DNA from: Samsoniella hepiali
Taxonomy: Eukaryota > Ascomycota > Sordariomycetes > Hypocreales > Cordycipitaceae
DNA length: 64,000 bases
Direction: 5' to 3'
NCBI GenBank assembly: GCA_001455915.2
Contig: LNDK02000051.1
Location: forward strand, 2,693,000 to 2,756,999
Shown here piece after piece: positions 53,474 through 64,000 of the stretch (the stretch's first letter is position 1; each line of letters starts with the position of its first letter). The translations under genes and the position numbers were made by a program. The notes below the pieces were generated by a model that was given only the letters and a program-made list of their open reading frames with translations, had not been told where the DNA came from and searched no databases.

Positions 53474-55078
53474 ATGGCAGACTCATTCGACGAGCTCACA
53501 GCTCGCTTCTTCAGCTGGTTCACACAGCTCCCCGGCGCCACCTTTTCCGATGCTATTGCTATCCAGGACCTGCGCAGCCGCAAGGCCGGTCGCGGCATCG
53601 GTACGTACGCCCTAACACGTTTCATCTTCTAGCCGATTCTAACACGGACCGTCTGCAGTCGCCTTGCGAGACATCGCCCCGGAGACGGTGCTCTTCCGCA
53701 TCCCGCGCCGGTCCATCATCAACGTCGAGACGTCGGCGCTGCGCGCGCAGCTCCCCGCGCTCTTCTCCGACGAGGGCATCTCGCACGGCAAGGCCGACGA
53801 CGACGACCCGTCGTCGTCGCAGCTCGACTCCTGGAGCGCCCTCATCCTCGTGCTCCTCTACGAGCACCTGCTCGGCGCCGCGTCCGCCTGGAGGCCGTAC
53901 CTCGACGTCCTCCCCGACGCCTTTGCCACGCCCATGTTCTGGACCCCCGCGGAGCTGGGCGCGCTGCAGACGAGCGCCACCGTGGCCAAGATTGGCCGCG
54001 AGAGCGCCGACAACATGTTTCGCGGCATCCTGCTGCCGGCGGTCCGCGCCAACGCGGGCGTCTTCCGGGGCAGCGAGGGCCTGAGCGACGACCAGCTCCT
54101 GGCGCTGGCGCACCGCATGGGCAGCACCATCATGGCGTACGCGTTTGACCTGGAGAATGACGAGGAGAGGGAGGACGAGGAGGAGGATGGCTGGGTGGAG
54201 GACCGCGACGGCAAGGCCATGATGGGCATGGTGCCGATGGCGGATATCCTGAATGCGGATGCTGAATTCAACGTGCGTTCTGAATTTTTCAGGCTTCATC
54301 TTATCTCGGCGTGTACTAATACTTGCGCAGGCGCACGTCAACCACGGCGAAGACGAGCTTACCGTCACAGCCCTTCGCCCCATCAGGGCTGGCGAGGAGA
54401 TCCTCAACTACTACGGCCCGCACCCCAACGCCGAGCTGCTCCGCCGCTACGGCTACGTGACTGAGCGCCATTCACGGTACGATGTGGTCGAGATTCCCTG
54501 GGAAATGATCGAGGCCGCTGCCGTATCCCAGCTCCACCTTCCCCAAGAAGCGTGGGCAAAAGTGGTATGTTTCTCTCCTTTAAATCTCTTTCTTATACTA
54601 AACAAAAACCCAAAAACAGCGTGGCCAGCTCGACGAGGATGAAATGGAGGACACCTTTGTCCTCGAGCGCGAGTGTCCCGAAGTCACCCCCGAGGGCACC
54701 TTCCCGTCCTCCCCCGCCGCGCAGTTCGCCGCGCTGCCCGGGGACCTCGAGGAGCAGCTCAAGGAGTTCCTCCGGGCCGTCCGCGCCGTCGACCCCAGCC
54801 TCGTCCCGGACAAGCGCAAGCGCGACGAGCTGCAGGCCGCCATCATGGTGCGCGTGCTGGCGGCGCTCGCGGCGCAGTACCCGACGACGCTCGCGCAGGA
54901 CGAGCAGCTCCTCGCGGGCGGCGGCGGCGGCGCGGCCCCGCTGACCGACCGGGAGCGCATGGCGCTGGCGGTGCGCATCGGCGAGAAGCGGCTGCTGCGC
55001 GAGGCGCAGGTGTTCCTGGAGACGTCGGGGCAGCAGCAGGGCGGCGACAGTCCGGTGAAGAGGGTGAGGCTTGAGTGA
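53474..55078 (+). CDS. RKM4: SET-domain protein lysine methyltransferase, RKM4/SETD6-like
   Basis: Spliced model: 53474-53600, 53659-54272, 54331-54564 and 54620-55078, 477 residues. Start MADSFDELTARFFSW. The split SET domain is recognisable: GRGIGVALRDIAPETVLFRIPR at the beginning, an insert with SWSALILVLLYEHLLG, PMADILNADAEFNAHVNHGED (the NH of the SAM pocket at about 251-252), and GEEILNYYGPHPNAELLRRYGYV (catalytic Tyr region, about 268-290). The C-terminal half matches the Rubisco-LSMT substrate-binding helical domain (DLEEQLKEFLRAVRAVD), as in SETD6/RKM4. In yeast, RKM4 methylates ribosomal protein uL44/L42, and SETD6 methylates RelA in animals. Assignment to RKM4 rather than another LSMT-type paralogue rests on overall pattern only. 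Confidence 0.88.
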
Positions 55079-55547
55079 ACACGCGGAGCCTGCAGAGATG
55101 AGGAGGAGAGAGTGTGTACCTCTCCCCCGCTCATGACGACTACGGACGACAAAGAAACGGCCACTGTTTTGCGTGAAATTTTCTCTTTTTATTTGGACTT
55201 TGGTTTGCTGGAATAGAAAAAGGCAAGTTATCGCATTCCTCTCTCAACAGAGGACACACACCACTTGGGGCGGTATTATATAGACATGATGCTCCAACGT
55301 CATCCCGCACGGGACTATAAAGATATAACGAGGCAACTTATACCCTTGGATTATAAAAGCAGTCACCAGACAAAATATATTAATGAACAATCGCCGCTGC
55401 GCCTCGCTACACGTGATCATAAATGCCTTTATTTTGTCTATTCATGTTTCAGCCATGGCCCGGCTGACACGGTGTAGTTTTACTATGGCCCTAGATTTTG
55501 CCTTGTTGAAACGGATTGGTGTTTTGTTTAAATGTATTTGGGCCATC
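55079..55547. other. Convergent 3' intergenic region
   Basis: 469 bp between the SET-domain gene and the AP-1 mu gene. AT-rich, no gene. Confidence 0.7.
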
Positions 55548-57015
55548 TCAGATGGCGTCTGGTAGTCGTACAGCAATGTCGCCAGACTGTGTTATGTATC
55601 GAACCCAAGGAAGCGATGGATATTGTAGCTATAGTCGTCAGCAGGTGGCCTTTGTATACATGTTGAAGTCGTTCTCACCTTTGGTTCTGTAATCTTGAGG
55701 TAGCGGACCTGGATGCCACTTGTCGTAAAGTATGGAATCTCAAACTTGACCTGGATCGGCCTCTTGGCACCCTTGCCACCCATGCCACCCATGCTGCCGC
55801 CGAAGCCGCCCGTCATGCCACCGCCAGTGTCATCATCGCCGCGGACGCTGGGCAGGCCGAGCTCGGCGCGCATGAGGAACTCTTTGTTGCCGCCAAACTG
55901 CTTAATCTTCCAGACAATGGCGCTCTGCTCGGGGGCGTAGTGGACGGAGCCAATGTTGGTGCGGAAGCGCGGGGAGTCGGCGTCGTCGGGTACGGGTACG
56001 ATGATTTCGACATTGTTGGCGGTGCTGCGGCGCTTGAACTGGGCGCGGGCCTTGAGCATGTACTCGATGCGGGAGCCCGAGTGGGACTCAATAACACACT
56101 CGACCCAGATGAGGGGCTTAACATGAGTATTAAGGCGGTACGACATGAGCTCGAACTCGCCGTCGGGGGGGATGAAGGAGATGGTGCGGTCGTTTTCGAA
56201 GCGGGCGAGGCGCACGCACTGGTGGAACTTGACGTCCTCCATCTCGATGGCCTTGCCGCGGGTGGAGCGGCCCGTCGTCTCGAACATGACCTTGTCGTTG
56301 AGGCCGAGGCGCAGCTCGGGCATGCCGCTGAGGTAGCACTTCATCTTGATGGCGCCGAGGATCTCGCTGCGCAGCACGTTGCCGTTGGAGCCGATGAGCA
56401 GGTTGAGGCTCTCGACGACGTCGAGGAAGACTTCGTTTTTGCGGTAGCGGATGCCCTCGGAGCGCCACGACACGGCGTTGGTGACGGCAATGGGCGGGCG
56501 CGCCTGGATCTCGAGCTTGTGGGATTCTTGCGTGATGTACTCCTGGAGGATCTTGGACTCGGTGGTCTGCGGGTAGCCAAAGTCCATCATCTCGTCGAGC
56601 AGCTCGTAGATGATGACAAAGTTGTCGCGGATCGACTCCTCCTCGAGGGCCTTGAAGTACTCGGTAAAGACTTCGACAATCTTGTGCAGGAAGAGGATGA
56701 TTTCGGCGGCGTTGGTGTTGCGCTTGGTGAGGGCGAGCAGGTAGAGGTTGTTGTGGCGGATGTAGAGGTAGTTGATGCCCTCGTGCGAGAAGCACGGGGG
56801 CACGGCCGAGGATTCTTCCTCGGCATCGGAGAGGAGGATGGGGAACTTTTCGACGGCCGACATGGGGATGTCACCGCGGTAGTTGCGGGCCAGTAGGGTC
56901 TACACAGCAAGCAGGCGTATTGTTAGCAGGCGACATCGTGCCAATGACAAAGGACGGGCAGCATTGGCGTGCGTACCTTGCCCTTGAGGTCGAGGAAGAA
57001 GAGCGCCGACGCCAT
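55548..57015 (-). CDS. APM1: AP-1 clathrin adaptor complex, mu subunit
   Basis: Spliced model: complement of 56977-57015, 55679-56899 and 55548-55628, 446 residues, the standard length. Exon 1 encodes MASALFFLDLKGK. The last exon was set by frame: the 50-nt intron GTGAGA to ACTATAG gives EPK-LQYPSLPWVRYITQSGDIAVRLPDA, the conserved C-terminus, instead of running on to a stop at 55592. The N-terminal longin-like half (NYRGDIPMSAVEKFPILL, HNNLYLLALTKRNTNAAEIILFLHKIVEVF) and the C-terminal mu homology domain (WRSEGIRYRKNEVFLDVVESLNLL, FIPPDGEFELMSYRL) are both present. It recognises YxxPhi sorting signals on cargo between the trans-Golgi network and endosomes. A Gly/Met-rich insert (GGGMTGGFGGSMGGMGG) sits in the mu domain. 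Confidence 0.97.
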
Positions 57016-58800
57016 GGTGATGGGGCGCGCGGGCGTGTTATGTGTTGCGGCGTGTGGACGGATCGAGGGGCAGCGGGGAGGGAGCTGCTGCGGTGTACAC
57101 GACAGCCGCGAGGAATCGGGGATTAATTATAAAAAAAAAGCTGGCCTCATGCAGTGTCGTATACTGCAGAGCTACTGCGGCACAGCGAGATGAAGGAAAC
57201 GGGCCGCCTAAAGTAGCTTGGCGGGGTCTGAATCGGCGCGAGGGATGAAGTTGAAATTTGGCATCTACAGCCAGCTGAGCTGTGTGCTTTGGTGGCCCGT
57301 CGCAGGCACGAGGACTTGACTCTGGCATCATGGACGGCAAAACCGCGGTCTGGGAAAGCTGGGTAGTCAGCCAGGTCACGTGCGGGCAGAGAGGATAGCG
57401 GGTCGAGCGCGGTGACAAAACTTCTCGAGCGGCGCCGTTTGCTTTCGAGATTTTCTTCCTCTCTCTCAACGCACCCTCTAGACAGTGCAGCTCATCGCCT
57501 AGCCCGACGCTGTTGGGCATTCTGCCATTTTCAGCATTTCGGGCCGTGGATGAAGTCGCGATTTCGTGGTGCGGAGAGGGATCTTTGTGGTTTCATAAGA
57601 ACTGCCCGAGTATTTAACTTTGTTGCTTGGGCGGTGTCAGAGAGACCAAACATTTTATTTTTACTTTTATTCTTCTTCTTTTTCTACCGGGGGTCTTTTC
57701 AACTGTTGCGGAAATTTCTGCACAATCTGAAAATAATCTGAGCGTGGCAGATGAGCTCGGTCATGATCTATGCCGGACCGCTAGTTGCCCGTTTGATGCA
57801 TGTAAAACTTTTTCTTTTTTTCGGCTGTGCACGTCGGGCAGATGTAGCGCCATCATTAGCCACCCAACCCCCATGCTGCAAACTGCACCGGCTCGAGAAT
57901 GTCTAGATTGATGCTAGCTGTGGCGCGGTCTGGGGAAACCCCTTGTCCGACAAGCAGTGTGGTGTCCGGGCCGGGGCGGATACGGAGGAGCACATCCCAA
58001 CAGTTTGGGCCTTGGCCGGCGCTGACACACGAGGGTGGCGCGCATCATCATGTGATGGTAGATCCAGGGACTGTCTGTGGATGTGGATGGTGCGTGTATC
58101 AGTACTCCGTAGCCACTGGAGTGTTGATTGTGTGCCACATTTCCGTCGGGAACGAAACCATTAGCATGTGTGATGTACATGGTACGATAGGGATGAAGCG
58201 GGACGATGTATGTCACTGCGCCTATCAGTTGATAGCCGACAGGCGGGAAGGTGGGTGCCGGTGAAGATAACGGTGCGTAAAGAAGGCTGAAACCGGATAT
58301 TCAAACTTGGTTTTGGCAAGCTTACTGGTACTTAGAAGTGCATGTTCTCGGTTGTCGTGTTGTTGGCGGTCGAAGACGGCTGTATGACCTGTACAGTCTT
58401 GTCTAAGCCTGTTTATGACCACGAGGAGCATACCGAATCCGCAAAGCCAGGGCGTCCCCCATGCACATCTAGGCTTGAAGAACGAAGGAGCTAAATGTAG
58501 CGCCGGCGCAGTTAACACCAGTATAGCAATTGTGAGCCTGAACGGCCTCGCAGTCCAGATACAATCTCTCATCCGAGAAGCAAAAAGAAAAGAACTGGCT
58601 TGCTATATATGACCGCCACTGTAGTCATTAAATGGAATACGGCACCATTCTCCATCCAAATGCCAATTTGACTTGCTTCCCCCCCCCCCCCCCCCCCCCC
58701 CCCACCACCNNNNNNNNNNNNNNNNNNNNNNNNNNNNCCCCTTCCCCCACCCAAATCCAAATTTGCCTTTCCCCCCCCCCCCCCCCCCAACCCATGTCGC
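57016..58800. other. Intergenic with assembly gap
   Basis: 1.8 kb. The AP-1 mu promoter is at the left. No gene seen in 57200-58650. A TACTCCGTA nonamer lies at 58103. A poly-C tract, the 28-base gap of Ns (58710-58737) and a second poly-C tract lie just past the 3' end of the acyltransferase gene. Confidence 0.6.
58676..58790. other. Poly-C tracts flanking a 28-base gap (Ns 58710-58737)
   Basis: Twenty-some C residues at about 58679-58703, a gap, then a second C run at about 58771-58788. The bases just before each C run resemble each other (CCAAATGCCAATTTG and CCAAATCCAAATTTG), so this may be a local tandem duplication that defeated assembly. The true length is unknown. Confidence 0.85.
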
Positions 58801-60358
58801 CTACGACGCCTCACTCGCCCGCAAGCTCTCCTCCATCAGCACAAACGTCCTCGGCGGCAAACAGGCGTCCACGTAGTAGCTCCCCTCCACACTCCGTCCC
58901 TGCACCGCAAACGCGGGGATATTCATCCTCCGCGCCGTCCACGCGGCGTTGCTGTTGCGCAGGTACAGCGGCGTGCCCACCGGATTCGCCCGCCTCCCGT
59001 CCGCCGCCGCGCCTCCCTGCGCCACGACGGCCGACGTAAAGTCCAGCATCTCCGCAAGGCGCAGGCTGGCCATGTTGTTCACAAAGACGGGCAGGACCAC
59101 CGCGCGCGCCGCGCCGCCGCTCCGCGGGTCGTAAATGTTGGTGGTGCGCCGCGACGTCTGGCTCGCGTCGTGCCGGTCGCGAAAGTACCGCCGCACCGAG
59201 GCCGCCGCGGTGCGCTGGCGGGTCTGGTCGCGTATGTGAGCGGCAAGCTGTGCGGTGGGCGCCCGGATGGTCTCGGACGGCAGCGTGATGAAGAAGGAGG
59301 CGACGAGGTTCTGGATGTACTCGCCGCCCGGGGCATGGGTCTGGAGCTCGGGCAGGCTGCGGCGCACGTTGAGGGTGCCGACAATGTTGGCCGTGCGGTA
59401 GTCCCTGTCTGACGCGGCCAGCAGTTTCGCCAGCCAGGCGGTGATGAGCGCGCCGTCGCTGATGTCGGACGCGCCGCCGTCGGCCGCTGCACCCCGTCGC
59501 AGCCGCCCGACGGCCTCTTTGGTGAGCACCACGAACCGGCTCTCGTTTCGCGGCTTCGTCCACGTGCGCCAGACGATCCACAGCACAATCAAGACAAACT
59601 TGTACGCCGGAAACGCGGGGCGCTCGCCGCCGTCATCGTCCTCCTTGCTCGCTTCCTCCATGATTCGCGGCATCGGATCCGCCAAGATCGATGGTACCTC
59701 GCCCCCCTTGCCGTTCACCACCAGCGACCACGCGCGCAGAAACGCCGCCAGCCCTGCACCATCAAACAGCACGTGCGGCCAGAGCAGCGACACCACCGTG
59801 GCGTCGTGAAACGTGGTGACGTAGAGGAGGAGCGGCGGGCGGTCGGCGTCGTCCATGTACGAGGCCAGACTGGTCGCGTCAAAGTCGTCGGGCCGGACGA
59901 GGCTCGAGTCGGCGCCCCAGCTGTACGCAACAGACGACGTGTCCAGACGCGCCGGCAGCTGCGCGACCGCTTCGTGGGCCGCAATGGGCCTGTCGCTGCA
60001 GTCGACGTGCCGGTAGTCAATGACACGGTAGTCGTCCGGCAGCACGCTCGGCGTGACGATTTGCACGCGCCCCTCGCTCTACAGAACTGAAGTGTCGGTA
60101 TATTGTACGAACGAGAGAATGAAAATGGCAAAAGAAAAGGAAACTGACATTGAGGGAGAAGCGCCCGGCAAACTTGCGCCACGTCGGCCGCTGTACGAGC
60201 TCTGCGAGCGACGCGCGCAGTACCTCCGGGTCCAGCCGGTCGTTGAAGCGGGCCGTCGTCCGCATCACCATCTTTTGAAACTCGGCATCGCTCTCGAAAA
60301 AGTTGGTCGTAAACACTTCATCACGCGCGGCCTTTTCGTCCACTGACGACGACGACAT
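58801..60358 (-). CDS. BAHD-like acyltransferase
   Basis: Spliced model: complement of 60149-60358 and 58801-60078, 495 residues. ATG at 60358 (MSSSSVDEKAARDEVF). The intron (GTCAGT to CTGTAG) joins GRFSLN to SEGRVQIV. The catalytic HxxxD motif is HVLFDG (His about 172, Asp about 176), in the context VVSLLWPHVLFDGAGLAAFLRAW. The usual fungal counterpart of the DFGWG motif is not clear; at the end are YYVDACLPPRTFVLMEESL and an internal VFVNNMASLRLAEM. These proteins transfer acyl groups from CoA to alcohols or amines. Trichothecene 3-O-acetyltransferase belongs to the same superfamily, but nothing here identifies a substrate. The 3' flank runs straight into the poly-C/assembly gap. Confidence 0.85.
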
Positions 60359-61271
60359 TACGGCGGTACAGTGATGGTGTCTCCGGGTCGCCAGGATGCG
60401 TGGCGGCGGTGGTGAGGGCAAGTCATGATTTCTTGTAGCACAGGGAATGACTCAAAAAAGCAAGGTGAGAATGGGGGGGAGAGAGGGGGTCACATGGCGC
60501 CGGAATGAAGTCTTGTTGATGGAACTCAATGGCAGGGCGAGCAGTTCATCTCCAAATGTCTTAATAAAGTGGACGGGCCTCTAGTCTCGCCGTCACATCG
60601 CCATTTCAAAACTGGACGCTAAGCCACTTTAAAGAGTTAGTTTAGTATAACTAGTTCACTTTCCAGCGTTGCATTGTTTTTGAGATGGAGTAATATTCAA
60701 TGTACAAGGCTCCCGGCGCAACAGAATACAAAATTCTCCGAGACACTCCAGAGGAAAGGCGGCTGCGTATATAAAAAAAAGAAAACCCACCCTAACGCCA
60801 ATTTTCCAAAGCTCGTTCCCAAACCACGGCAACAGATTGGAAGCCTCTTCTCTCTCCTGTTTTCCATGCCCGTTTCGACAATACCATCCATAAGCAGCAA
60901 CTAAAAGAAAGATCAGTGCCAAAAAACAACAAGCAAGAAAAATGGACGCAAAGTCCAGGTATCATTCCACAACGACCGTATTAGGTCGTCTTATTCCCAA
61001 TCCAACAAGAATAAACACACAAAGCAAAGTTACTAGTGCTTTAACAGAAATACATGAAAAAAAATGATCCATCCGGATCGGCGCGATTGCTCTGAATCGG
61101 ATAAGTACCAGGTTCCACTGCGCGTCGTGAGACGCCGAGTGCTGACCATATTTTGACGTCGGGGTCCTGGACTGGTAACCAGTCCCGACGTTTTTGTGCC
61201 CACGTTTCGGGCCAAGAGTTTTGTGCATCTCTTGTAGTTTTCTCTTTATTTTTCCTCGTCTTCCGTAGCAT
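60359..61271. other. Intergenic, no gene seen
   Basis: 913 bp: upstream of the acyltransferase gene (60359-60600) and downstream of OPI1. Short frames at 60650-60920 on both strands lack features. Confidence 0.6.
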
Positions 61272-63298
61272 TTAGCCCATCTTGACATCGGCGCTGGCGG
61301 GCTCGGCGGCCATAGCCAGAGTGCCTTTTTCGTCGAGAACCATGGCCTCGTCCTCGGGCTCGCGCGTCTTGCCCATGCGCTCACACCACTCTTCTGCGCT
61401 CACAATGGTACCGTCAAGGACGCCGGTAATTTGTGTCACCATATCCAGACCCTCCTTGGCGAGAACAAGCACCTTCTGGGCGCCTTCACGCAGAGCGGGG
61501 CTGTTGTCTCTGTTGGCGTCGCCGTTGGCATTGTTGGGGTTCTCGTTCATGGTAGCCAGGCGGAAGCGCTGGGGCAGACTGGTAAGGTGGCGGCGGACAA
61601 GAATTCTCGCATTCTCGGGAAGTGCACCGCCAGCATATTTGGAGACGGTGGTAACAACTTCCTGCAAGGTCTTGAGGATATCAGTCTTGATGACTTGGAT
61701 ACGGTTGGCGATTTCGGTGCGGGCCTCCTCGGGGGTCTTGGTACCGCTGCCGCCTTGGGCTTCCATGGCCTGGTCCTTGTCTTGATCGTTGCCCTCTGCC
61801 AGTCTAGCCTGGGTGCTGCAGGCGCACTCGTACTCTTCGAGAGCATCTTTAAGGGAGCCGATGGCCTTGTCCATGCGACCGTTAGTCCATCGCAACCACT
61901 TGAGACAGTATTTGAGGCTCTTGAGGCTCTCGGCGCTCATGGCGACGGACAAGCCAGAGGTGGACATGAACAGGCGCGTCTGCCAGGCGGCCTGGTTCTG
62001 GGCAGCAGCGGGAGGACCAGCCGTCTCGCTATAGGCCGGGGAACGCAGCTCGTCGTAGGCGGGCAGCGTGTCGACGGTGCTGACTGAAGAGCGACGAGCG
62101 CTCTTGGGGGTGGGAGGGGAGGTGTCACTGGAGCCAGTGCCGTCTTCGGCCTCTTCGCCCTCCCTTTCACCAACCTTGCGACGCTTCTTGGAATTAGTCG
62201 AGGACTCGGGTTCCGAGGTGGGCGCAGCATGTCGGCGACCGCCGAGGAACCATCGCACACCACCTTCGACACCCGTCCGTCTAGCGGTTCTGTTGACCGT
62301 CTTGGCGAGAGGTGTGAGGTATCCTTCAACGTATTCGGCACCCGACTTGAATCGAGGGGAGTAGTTCTTGGTGCTGTGATAGTTGGAGACGGTGGAGGCA
62401 ATGAAGGGGTGGGCGGTGGTAAGAAGCTGCAGAAGCGGCTCGGGTCTGGGAGGTCTCGAGGGGCCAGCGACAGAGGAAGATGTGACGACGTGCATGTTTT
62501 GAGGAGGCGGGCTCATGGGGCCAGACGTATCGGGAGGCGACGAGACGAAATCTGGTGGTGATTGTCAGCAATGTTTCGGCGAAAGTACGGCGGGCGTGTC
62601 AGCATACCGGCTCTGAGGTCGCCCAGGGCTTCGGCGGCCAGGCGAACATCGGGATCATCGAGGGTGACGCTGGTCGGGGTGCCTTCCTTTTGGTCAGGGG
62701 ATGCCTCGCTGGTGACGCTGTTTGTGCCGTCATAATCGGGGTTGACGGGGCTTTCAGCGCGGGAGGGCTGGGGAGGCGGCTGGCGGTAGGTCAAGGTGTT
62801 TGCCTGGGGGGTCCAATTGCTGGGGGCCATGGCGGAGTGGTCGAGGGACACGGCGTGTCGATGATGCTGAGGTCCGGCGATGGAGCTCAGGGAGGGCAGG
62901 GTCCTGTTGTTATCATGGCTCGCCAAGGGCGGCAGCCTGGCGGAGTAGTCTGGAGCGGGAGGAAGCGGTGGGCTGCCCATGGAGGATGCAGATGCAGGTG
63001 CAGAGGCAGCACCAGGCGGGGTGTAACTGGGGGGAGGCAGATTTATTAAAGAGTGCGGCGGATGGAGAGGACGAAACGGGAGGGGATGGCGCTGTGCAGG
63101 AGTATGATGGTGATTTTGGTGGTGCAGGCCATGGATGTGGGTTGGCGCTGTTGTCGTTGTGGACGGGGGGTGAGAGCGGGCAGCGGTTGTGGTTGAGGTG
63201 TTGGCGGTCTCTGCGGGCTCTGCGGTCTCTGGCAGGTTGCTCGTGCTTGTGCTTGTGCGAGCACTCGCCCTGGTGGCGAGCATGTGATTGCGTTCCAT
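61272..63298 (-). CDS. OPI1: Transcriptional repressor OPI1 / clock-controlled protein 8
   Basis: Spliced model: complement of 62608-63298 and 61272-62551, 656 residues. ATG at 63298; a second in-frame ATG lies five codons later. The intron (GTATGC to CACCAG) joins LGDLRA to DFVSSPPDTSG. The N-terminal third is Pro/Ser/Thr/His-rich and disordered. The diagnostic Opi1 core follows the intron: HPFIASTVSNYHSTKNYSPRFKSGAEYVEGYL, then TARRTGVEGGVRWFLGGRR (basic, the phosphatidic-acid/ER-binding type region), a KKRRKVGE nuclear-localisation-like patch, and the C-terminal helical part (LKYCLKWLRWTNGRMDKAIGSLKDALEEYE). In yeast, Opi1 represses inositol/phospholipid genes and is held at the ER by phosphatidic acid and Scs2. 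In Neurospora the homologue is the clock-controlled gene ccg-8. An FFAT motif is not obvious. Confidence 0.93.
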
Positions 63299-64000
63299 TG
63301 GCGGCCGGCTAGCTGATCAGCCTGACATGTGCGATGCGTTGAGCGACCCAGGCCCGCTAAATAATACAGCAGGGCGATAAACTCTGTTGCACGCAATCAG
63401 GAAAGCAGGATAAGCGGCCGGCTCGGGAGATGTGACACGAGGGAAATGCCACGCGATGCGATGCGATACGCAAGAAAGAAAAAAAAAATTCAAGGAGGAC
63501 GGCGACGACAAAGAGGCGGGGGGGCGGGAGGGGGAGCAGAGAAAAAGAAAGAGAACAAGAGTCAGTCAGTTGCAGTTATGCTGGGCCACTGGGGGTACCT
63601 GCACCCTGTGTGCCAGCAGCACAAAGACAGGGCTATTTTAGGTGGGCAGACGCGCAGATTTCTGCTTTGACGATGCAGTCCAGTAACAAGAAGAAACCTG
63701 GGGGCGCTTTTTAGGTGTGATTACGAGACTTGGGAGACTGGGGTAGCCCTGGTCTGGGGGGGAGGCAGGCAAGCAGGGCCCTGTAAAGGACCCTCGTTTA
63801 GCGCTGCACAGGAGCAAAAAAAGCCTGTGAAAACGTGCTGTCACGAGAATGCATATTTGTTGGGGCGGATTGAAGATGGGCCGGCTGAATTGTGTTCTGT
63901 GTTACTGGACGCTAAATTTAGCCAAACAGAATCGGAAAAAAGAAAAAAATTGAACTCGGGCGAGCCTTCTGAATTCACGGCTGTGGCCTTTATTCACAAG
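63299..64000. other. Upstream region of OPI1; no other gene
   Basis: The OPI1 promoter and 5' leader. Purine-rich at 63475-63570. Open frames on the plus strand have no coding features. Confidence 0.6.

Noticed and set aside
58801..60358. TRI101 trichothecene acetyltransferase
   Set aside because: Only the superfamily HxxxD motif is shared; there are no other trichothecene genes and the second motif is unclear.

Overview
The window is nuclear DNA from a filamentous ascomycete, most likely a sordariomycete and plausibly a hypocrealean. Genes are compact, introns are mostly 45-90 nt with GTANGT donors and CTAAC/CTGAC-like branch sites, and the gene families are typical of Pezizomycotina (HET domain, STAND/ankyrin proteins, Zn2Cys6 regulators, the DUF6546-type F-box family). 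I rebuilt the spliced models by hand from splice signals and reading-frame continuity. I found no tRNA, rRNA, CRISPR array or intact transposon. The order could not be fixed by homology search.

Layout. 1-6 kb: the 3' part of an F-box/DUF6546 gene, an 18-bp minisatellite, and a large fusion of an alpha/beta hydrolase with a CorA-like membrane domain. 6.7-16 kb: a C2H2 zinc finger plus cupin protein, mitochondrial ribosomal protein bL27m, LCL2, the PP1 regulator GLC8/inhibitor-2, and a transcription factor with two separate Zn2Cys6 clusters. 16-29 kb: an accessory-looking block with a HET-domain protein, a FAD monooxygenase, a compact NTPase-ankyrin (STAND-like) protein, a lysine-rich 26-residue-repeat protein and an FHA-domain protein kinase. 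29.8-31 kb: a secreted protein of unknown function.

33.8-45 kb: a Ste24-type CAAX protease, an F-box/ankyrin protein, a 2OG-Fe(II) prolyl-4-hydroxylase-like oxygenase, a short degenerate copy of part of the neighbouring ENA gene, and the ENA-type Na+/K+ P-type ATPase. 45-53 kb: two gene-poor stretches with degenerate repeats flank an eleven-exon argininosuccinate synthase gene, which has a 5-nt micro-exon next to a 303-nt intron. 53-64 kb: an RKM4/SETD6-like SET methyltransferase, the AP-1 mu subunit, an assembly gap in a poly-C tract, a BAHD-like acyltransferase and the OPI1/CCG-8 phospholipid-synthesis repressor.

Housekeeping genes (bL27m, GLC8, ARG1, APM1, ENA, OPI1) are interspersed with fast-evolving families associated with non-self recognition. 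There is no evidence that the whole window is one pathway. The strongest candidates for something new are the hydrolase-CorA fusion, the HET/STAND/repeat/FHA-kinase block, the double zinc-cluster regulator and the ARG1 micro-exon.
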